From positions 6,076,001-6,140,000 of the forward strand of contig NC_004663.1 of the NCBI RefSeq assembly GCF_000011065.1: a DNA stretch of 64,000 nucleotides, written 5' to 3'. Source of the DNA: Bacteroides thetaiotaomicron VPI-5482 (GTDB lineage: Bacteria > Bacteroidota > Bacteroidia > Bacteroidales > Bacteroidaceae). The translations under genes were made by a program, and so were the position numbers. This document shows, one piece after another, positions 59,613 through 64,000 of this stretch (positions are counted from its first letter, which is position 1; every line of letters begins with the position of its first letter). A model generated the notes under the pieces. That model was given only the letters and a program-made list of their open reading frames with translations. It was not told the origin of the DNA and did not search any database.

Positions 59613-62114
59613 TTAGTCAAAATCGACTACCGTAATTCCGGCACCTCCGAACTGGACATGCTCGTCTGCATAATGACTGACGCCCGGTACGGTGGACAGG
59701 TATTGGCGGATGAGTGTACGGAGTATTCCGGTTCCTGTTCCGTGAAGAATACGTACACGGTCCATACCGACAAGGATGGCATCGTCTACGAAATAAGTGA
59801 TAGCCTGCAGAGCCTCGTCACCACGCATCCCCCGTACATCAATATCTTGCTTGAAATTAAGCTTCTTCTCGTACATCTGGTCATGTGTCTGACTGCTGAC
59901 AAACGTACTTTTGGCTATTCCTTCCGTCTTGGGGGCGGCGTTGCTTCGCTCCAGACGATCCAGTTTCACCGTGGTTTTAATGCTTCCGAAAGCGACGGTT
60001 GCATTTTTACCATTGATTTCCATGACCTGTCCGACGCTTGTCTGTCCCTTGATCTTTACGTTCTCACCAACGGTGATAGGTATTACTTTAGGGGTAGCGG
60101 CTGTCTGTGATGCGGCGGTTTTCGGTTCGTTTTTCTTGTTTTTCTTCCGTTCCTGCTTCTCTTTCAGCTTCTCCATTTTGCGGGCAATCTTTTCTTCCTG
60201 TTCTTTGGAAGTCATTGTTTCCAGGGAAGTACGGAAATCGTTCAGCTCCTGACGTACCAAGCGGGTCTTTTCTTTTTCGGCCTGAGCTTCTTTAATCGTA
60301 CGGATGGTATTTTCGATGCGGGCGTTTGATTCCTGCAACATTCGTTCAGCTTCTTCTTTAGCTTGTCTGATAATCTCCTTCCGTGATTTTTGCAACTCTT
60401 CCATTTCCGTTTGATAACGGGCGATGGTGTCTTCCATGTGTTTTTCCCGTTGGCGGATCGTTTGTCGTTTCCCTTCCCAGTAGCGCTTGTCGCGTACAAT
60501 GTCCTGAAGATATTTATCGGCATTGATGTATTCGCTTCCTACAATTTCCGAAGCATCTGCAATCACATCTTCCGGCAATCCGATTTTCCGGGCAATCTCT
60601 ACGGCAAATGAACTGCCCGGATTTCCGATTTGTAGTTGAAAGAGTGCCTGCATCAAATGGCGGTCGTAAAGCATGGCGCCGTTGACTACTCCTTCATGAT
60701 CTTCGGCAAAATGCTTCAGATTCTGATAGTGAGTCGTTATTACTCCGAACGTTCCTTTCTGATTGAAACGTTTCAGCACAGCTTCGGCGATGGCTCCTCC
60801 GATCTGTGGTTCCGTACCTCCCCCGAACTCGTCGATCAGGATGAGGCTGCGTTCATTGCAGCTTTTCATCATGATTTTCATATTGGTCAGGTGCGAAGAA
60901 TAAGTACTCAGGTCATCTTCGATGGACTGTTCGTCACCGATATCGATGAAGATACTGCTGAACATACCTGCATGACTGCGTTCGTGCAAAGGAATCAGCA
61001 TACCGCATTGCAACATATATTGTAGCAAACCGACTGTTTTCAGACAGACAGACTTTCCTCCGGCATTGGGACCGGAAATGATAAGGATACGCTGCTTTTG
61101 GTTTAGTTCTATATCCAGTGGAACAACCTTTTTCCCATGTTTGGCTAATGAGAGTTGCAGTAAGGGATGCACTGCCATTGTCCAATCCAATAGTTGTTCC
61201 TTTTCTACTGTCGGTTTCAGGCTGTTGGTCTGTATGGCAAAATAACTTTTCGCACGGATAAAGTCGATCTCTGCCAGAAATTCATACGATTGAAGGATGT
61301 CTGGAATAGATGGACGCAGGATATTGGAAAACTCTGTAAGGATACGAATGATTTCCCGTCGTTCATCCCCTTCAAGTTCGCGAATACGGTTGTTGGCTTC
61401 TACGACCTCTGCCGGTTCGATGAATACGGTCTTTCCACTTGCCGATTCATCGTGCACGATACCTTTGATCTTTCGTTTTAATCCCGGTGCGACAGGAATA
61501 ACGAGACGGCCGTCACGCATAGTCGGAGCTACGTCTTTGTCTACATAGCCTTCAGATTGTGCATTGCGCAGGATACTGTTTAGTGAACGTGAGATACTTC
61601 CCATTGTGCTGGACAGCTCCCGACGGATACGGGCCAATTCGCTGGATGCATTGTCTTTTATTTTTCCATATTTATTAAGGATACCGTCTATTTTACCAAT
61701 CAGTTGAGGAAATACGGCTATATCTCCCGCCAACCGTTTCAGGCTGGGGTAGGGTACATCGTTTTCCTCCTCTTCTTCATTCCGGTGTAGAAAACGTACG
61801 ATATCACGAATAGTCTCTAATGAACGGCGTAGGTCAAATAGTTCTTGTTCGTCCAAATACATGCCTTCTATCCGTACCCGTTTCAGTGATGGGCGGACAT
61901 CGAAGAAGAATTGATCGGGAAATCCGTCTTCTTCCTGAATGATACGCACAAATTCAGTTACCTGGTTCAGTTTCTCTTCCACTTCTTCAAATTGCTCGGT
62001 AAAGCTCATGTCTGAAACCCGTTCTTCGCCTAAAGTGCTGAGACACTTGTCTTTCAGTAACTGCCTTATTTGGTCGAATCCTATCTTTTGCTCAAAATTT
62101 TGAGGATATATCAT
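59613..62114 (-). CDS. mutS2: MutS2 family protein (Smr-domain, DNA/ribosome ATPase)
   Basis: 833 residues from MIYPQNFEQKIGFDQI (ATG 62112-62114). The frame stays open another 78 codons upstream, but that part is the antisense of tRNA-Ser and is not protein. Core and clamp region (1-310), Walker A ISGPNAGGKSVCL, Walker B LILIDEFGGGTEP, ABC-type signature region, a long coiled coil (about 510-640, REKHMEDTIARYQTEMEELQ), a KOW-like segment (VGENVKIKGQTSVGQVMEI) and a C-terminal Smr domain (DVRGMRGDEALQ, VRILHGTGTGILR). The family suppresses recombination or rescues collided ribosomes. Promoter -7 TATTTTTG at 62138-62145. Confidence 0.95.
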   Translation of the reverse strand: MIYPQNFEQKIGFDQIRQLLKDKCLSTLGEERVSDMSFTEQFEEVEEKLNQVTEFVRIIQEEDGFPDQFFFDVRPSLKRVRIEGMYLDEQELFDLRRSLETIRDIVRFLHRNEEEEENDVPYPSLKRLAGDIAVFPQLIGKIDGILNKYGKIKDNASSELARIRRELSSTMGSISRSLNSILRNAQSEGYVDKDVAPTMRDGRLVIPVAPGLKRKIKGIVHDESASGKTVFIEPAEVVEANNRIRELEGDERREIIRILTEFSNILRPSIPDILQSYEFLAEIDFIRAKSYFAIQTNSLKPTVEKEQLLDWTMAVHPLLQLSLAKHGKKVVPLDIELNQKQRILIISGPNAGGKSVCLKTVGLLQYMLQCGMLIPLHERSHAGMFSSIFIDIGDEQSIEDDLSTYSSHLTNMKIMMKSCNERSLILIDEFGGGTEPQIGGAIAEAVLKRFNQKGTFGVITTHYQNLKHFAEDHEGVVNGAMLYDRHLMQALFQLQIGNPGSSFAVEIARKIGLPEDVIADASEIVGSEYINADKYLQDIVRDKRYWEGKRQTIRQREKHMEDTIARYQTEMEELQKSRKEIIRQAKEEAERMLQESNARIENTIRTIKEAQAEKEKTRLVRQELNDFRTSLETMTSKEQEEKIARKMEKLKEKQERKKNKKNEPKTAASQTAATPKVIPITVGENVKIKGQTSVGQVMEINGKNATVAFGSIKTTVKLDRLERSNAAPKTEGIAKSTFVSSQTHDQMYEKKLNFKQDIDVRGMRGDEALQAITYFVDDAILVGMDRVRILHGTGTGILRTLIRQYLSTVPGVSHYADEHVQFGGAGITVVDFD

Positions 62115-62137
62115 GTCTTTATACTTATTATAGGCTG

Positions 62138-62145
62138 CAAAAATA
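62138..62145 (-). promoter_or_regulatory. Promoter -7 element for mutS2
   Basis: TATTTTTG on the minus strand, 23 bp before the chosen ATG, supporting that start over the longer frame. Confidence 0.5.
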
Positions 62146-62174
62146 CGATTATTTCGCGAAAAAAATGTCAGATT

Positions 62175-62205
62175 GTTTGCAGATTTAAAAATGATTCGTA
62201 CCTTT
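62175..62205 (+). promoter_or_regulatory. Consensus promoter of tRNA-Ser
   Basis: TTTG (62175-62178), 19 bp, TACCTTTG (62198-62205): an exact Bacteroides consensus, 41 bp before the tRNA. Confidence 0.75.
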
Positions 62206-62246
62206 GCACCGCTTTCAACGGAAAGCACTTCTGATAAAGGAGTTTT

Positions 62247-62331
62247 GGAGAGGTGGCAGAGTGGTCGATTGCGGCGGTCTTGAAAACCGTTGTACTGCGA
62301 GGTACCCGGGGTTCGAATCCCTGTCTCTCCG
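62247..62331 (+). tRNA. tRNA-Ser (anticodon UGA)
   Basis: 85 nt, class II with a variable arm. Acceptor GGAGAGG pairs with TCTCTCC, discriminator G. D-arm contains GGCAGAGTGGTCGA. Anticodon loop CTTGAAA between GCGGT and ACCGT gives TGA at positions 34-36. Variable arm TACTGCGAGGTA region; T-arm GGGGTTCGAATCCC. CCA is not encoded. A consensus promoter is upstream and a terminator downstream. Confidence 0.96.
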
Positions 62332-62367
62332 CTGAACACTAAAGACAAATGGTGGAAAATCTAAGAC

Positions 62368-62405
62368 AAGTCCCGTAAAATCAAGGTTTTATGGGACTTT
62401 TTTAT
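62368..62405 (+). terminator. Terminator after tRNA-Ser
   Basis: AAGTCCCGTAAAA (62368-62380) pairs with TTTTATGGGACTT (62387-62399) with one G-T pair, followed by TTTTTATTTT. Confidence 0.75.
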
Positions 62406-62879
62406 TTTGTCCGCAGGCAAGCAAAGGACAAAAATGCCCCGTTTGGACAAAGTAGTGTTACTAAATCGTTACTGAAAATTGAGCGAAATAAAATAGTAAC
62501 GATTTTGATGTTAAGTTGCTGATTTATAAACGGCAAAACGATTTGTTAGAGTTTCCCAAATCATTTTGTGACGTTTTTATTCTTGTTAACATAAAACGAT
62601 ATGTGTGTTTTTGAATTAACAATTCCTCATCAAAATACGACAATTTGAGTCTCTATATTAGTACTCAAAATAGAATAAAAGTCATTCCTATTTACAAGAT
62701 ACTCATTAACTACCATTTAGCTTTCCTCCTTCTAATACGATTAAGTTCCATAAGAACTTATTTGAAATATCAAAGCTACCGCATCATAAAAATATCCATT
62801 CCTTTATTCCGTAATGAATTAAAGCATCTATAAAACAAGAAATACCGAATTATTATCAGTGAAGTACAAAGACCTTTTT

Positions 62880-62989
62880 ATTCTCACCACAATGAGAATA
62901 ATTTCTCACTGCAATGAGAAATTTTTCTCATAGGTATGAGTATTTTTTCTCATTGCGGTGAGAATTTTTTCTCAAAGGCGTGAGAATAC
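62880..62989. repeat. Tandem palindromic array C, five 22-bp units (arms TTTCTCAn / nTGAGAAT)
   Basis: TTCTCA occurs at 62881, 62903, 62925, 62947 and 62969 and TGAGAA (one copy TGAGTA) at 62893, 62915, 62937, 62959 and 62981: two interleaved series, each exactly 22 bp apart, offset 12 and 10. A last half unit sits at 62992, 11 bp further. In 8-4-8-2 form the units run 62880-62901 and so on, with loops such as TGCA, AGGT, TGCG and AGGC. Lies downstream of the GH20 stop and of tRNA-Ser. Confidence 0.9.
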
Positions 62990-63159
62990 TTTGAGAATAT
63001 AATAATATATATTTAACTGTGTACTAGTATAATAAATAATAGTACTATGCTTCCACTTTATATACTATTTGAATAGCTTCATCAATGTTCTATCCCTAAA
63101 AATAGCTAGTATCTCATGTTTAGTTGAAATAGCATATTAAATGGCTTATAATTGAGATT

Positions 63160-64000
63160 TTACTTCCTGTCAACTATCTCAAAAGGAACACGTACCGAAA
63201 CCCCTTTCTTCATCATATTAGTCAGATTGGGGTAAAGACGTTGTTTGAATGATTCCCAATTGCGATGTTTCATTTGTGTCCATCCTGCTTCTGCCAGTGC
63301 GAAAGCGCGCGGGTATGCCATATAAGTTGCCCGGTTTATATCCCGTATAGCTTCTCCCCATAAAGTGCCCATAACTCCTATGATATGGGCTTGATCTTCA
63401 GCGGACACGCCATATCCCGGGTCGAATTGATAAGACTTCTCCAAAGTGGTGACGGGCATGCCCCAATTGTTAAACTCGGGGAAATCTCCTTTCAGTTGCG
63501 GATAATCCAGATAAGCGTACTCACCCGGTGCCATGATAAGCGGATTGCCATGTTTTCGGGTAAGTTCAAGACAAGTAGGTGTCAATCCTCCACGCCAGCT
63601 TACTAAAGTTACGTTCTTGGGATAAGGAAAGAGATAGTCGTTGGCAGGCGGATAAATATTGTCCAGTTCGCACCAAAGCATAGGAGTCTTATTATTTTCC
63701 TGAACAAACGAAAGCATGCGGCTGAAAAAAGGAATCATGAGTTGCGAAGCTTTCTGATAGCCTAACTCTTTCATCATGGCCTGGCAACGGGTACATTGAG
63801 TCCAGTTCTTTTCTATAACAGCTTCGTCGCCTCCTAAATGTATATAATCGGATGGAAACAAAGAAGATATTTCTTTGATGATATCCTGATAGACGGAATA
63901 CACTTTCTGATTATTTGCACAAAGCATTAAATCCGTAGTTTTGCCTACTATCTTAGGCAGCGTATCGGTATGAGTACATCCTAATTCGGGATAAGCTGCT
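63160..64000 (-). CDS. GH20 beta-N-acetylhexosaminidase, partial (N-terminus outside window)
   Basis: The minus-strand frame is open from the window edge (280 codons visible) to the stop at 63160. It contains the GH20 segment AYPELGCTHTDTLP, the catalytic Asp-Glu pair in YIHLGGDEAVIEKNW, VTLVSWRGG, and the C-terminal EDQAHIIGVMGTLWGEAI and YPRAFALAEAGWT motifs of the family. It removes terminal GlcNAc or GalNAc with substrate assistance. The catalytic domain is cut off at its N-terminal side by the window end and no gene defect is seen. No PUL partner is visible here. Confidence 0.93.
   Translation of the reverse strand, partial: AAYPELGCTHTDTLPKIVGKTTDLMLCANNQKVYSVYQDIIKEISSLFPSDYIHLGGDEAVIEKNWTQCTRCQAMMKELGYQKASQLMIPFFSRMLSFVQENNKTPMLWCELDNIYPPANDYLFPYPKNVTLVSWRGGLTPTCLELTRKHGNPLIMAPGEYAYLDYPQLKGDFPEFNNWGMPVTTLEKSYQFDPGYGVSAEDQAHIIGVMGTLWGEAIRDINRATYMAYPRAFALAEAGWTQMKHRNWESFKQRLYPNLTNMMKKGVSVRVPFEIVDRK

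Larger units (their letters stand above)
62332..63159. other. 828-bp non-coding region after tRNA-Ser
   Basis: No convincing gene: a 62-codon A/T-rich frame at 62645-62833 has no ribosome site or family resemblance. The stretch holds the tRNA terminator, an 11-bp inverted repeat AAATCGTTACT / AGTAACGATTT (62463-62473, 62495-62505; 21-bp loop), several AAACGAT-type motifs and palindromic array C. The 3' side of a tRNA gene is a common integration site, so this may be the remnant of a lost element. Confidence 0.6.

Noticed and set aside
62645..62833. 62-codon plus-strand frame after tRNA-Ser
   Set aside because: Very A/T-rich region, no ribosome-binding sequence, no domain, and no conserved neighbour; more likely chance.
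62880..62997. Array C (and A, B, D) as a CRISPR array
   Set aside because: The repeat period is 22 bp with arms of 8 bp and gaps of 2-4 nt; there are no unique spacers of about 30 bp and no cas gene in the window.
1..64000. Transposase, prophage or integrase genes
   Set aside because: None seen on either strand; all large frames have assigned families or are shadows of real genes.

Overview
The window looks like a chromosomal segment of a gut Bacteroides. The evidence is two SusC/SusD-type polysaccharide utilisation loci (PULs), hybrid two-component regulators, promoters with the TAnnTTTG -7 element, S-type sulfatases and lipoproteins with acidic surface-export signals. From memory, gene order and key residues match the heparin/heparan sulfate locus (BT4652-BT4663, BT4675) and the neighbouring pectic galactan locus (BT4667-BT4673) of Bacteroides thetaiotaomicron. 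For example, the PL13 catalytic His and Tyr fall at the published spacing. That species link is recall, not a search.

Layout. 1-9500: a partial GNAT gene; an ECF sigma/FecR anti-sigma operon with two related barrel-less carboxypeptidase-regulatory-domain proteins; a small DUF4250 gene; a second ECF sigma/anti-sigma/Spy-like operon; a CLC anion transporter; endonuclease IV. 9860-35470 (minus strand): the heparin/heparan sulfate PUL. A surface PL12 lyase, a glycan-binding lipoprotein and SusC/SusD capture and import the glycan. GH88, a second PL12, a 6-O-sulfatase, a PHP-like DUF3604 protein, a ROK kinase, an MFS transporter and a PL15 lyase finish it. A full hybrid two-component regulator (HTCS) sits upstream. 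35641-39677: an orphan TrpB2 and a TrkH/TrkA potassium uptake pair. 40237-53964 (minus strand): the galactan PUL (GH2, GH53, SusE-like, SusD, SusC, a small secreted protein) with an HTCS-like regulator that has lost both the phospho-accepting His and the receiver domain. 54115-64000: a lipoprotein, heparin lyase I (PL13), two PepSY-like proteins, serine dehydratase, CorA, MutS2, tRNA-Ser(UGA) and a partial GH20 hexosaminidase.

The most unusual signal is non-coding. Four intergenic arrays (9663-9772, 14771-14869, 39883-40037, 62880-62989) are all built on a 22-bp period. Each unit reads as an 8-bp arm, 4-nt loop, inverted 8-bp arm and 2-nt linker, but every array uses a different arm sequence. 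The third array is also enclosed by two long hairpins made of 11-bp-phased half units and by an outer 14-bp inverted repeat, giving a roughly symmetric structure of about 450 bp between convergent genes. I know of no described element class with this geometry.
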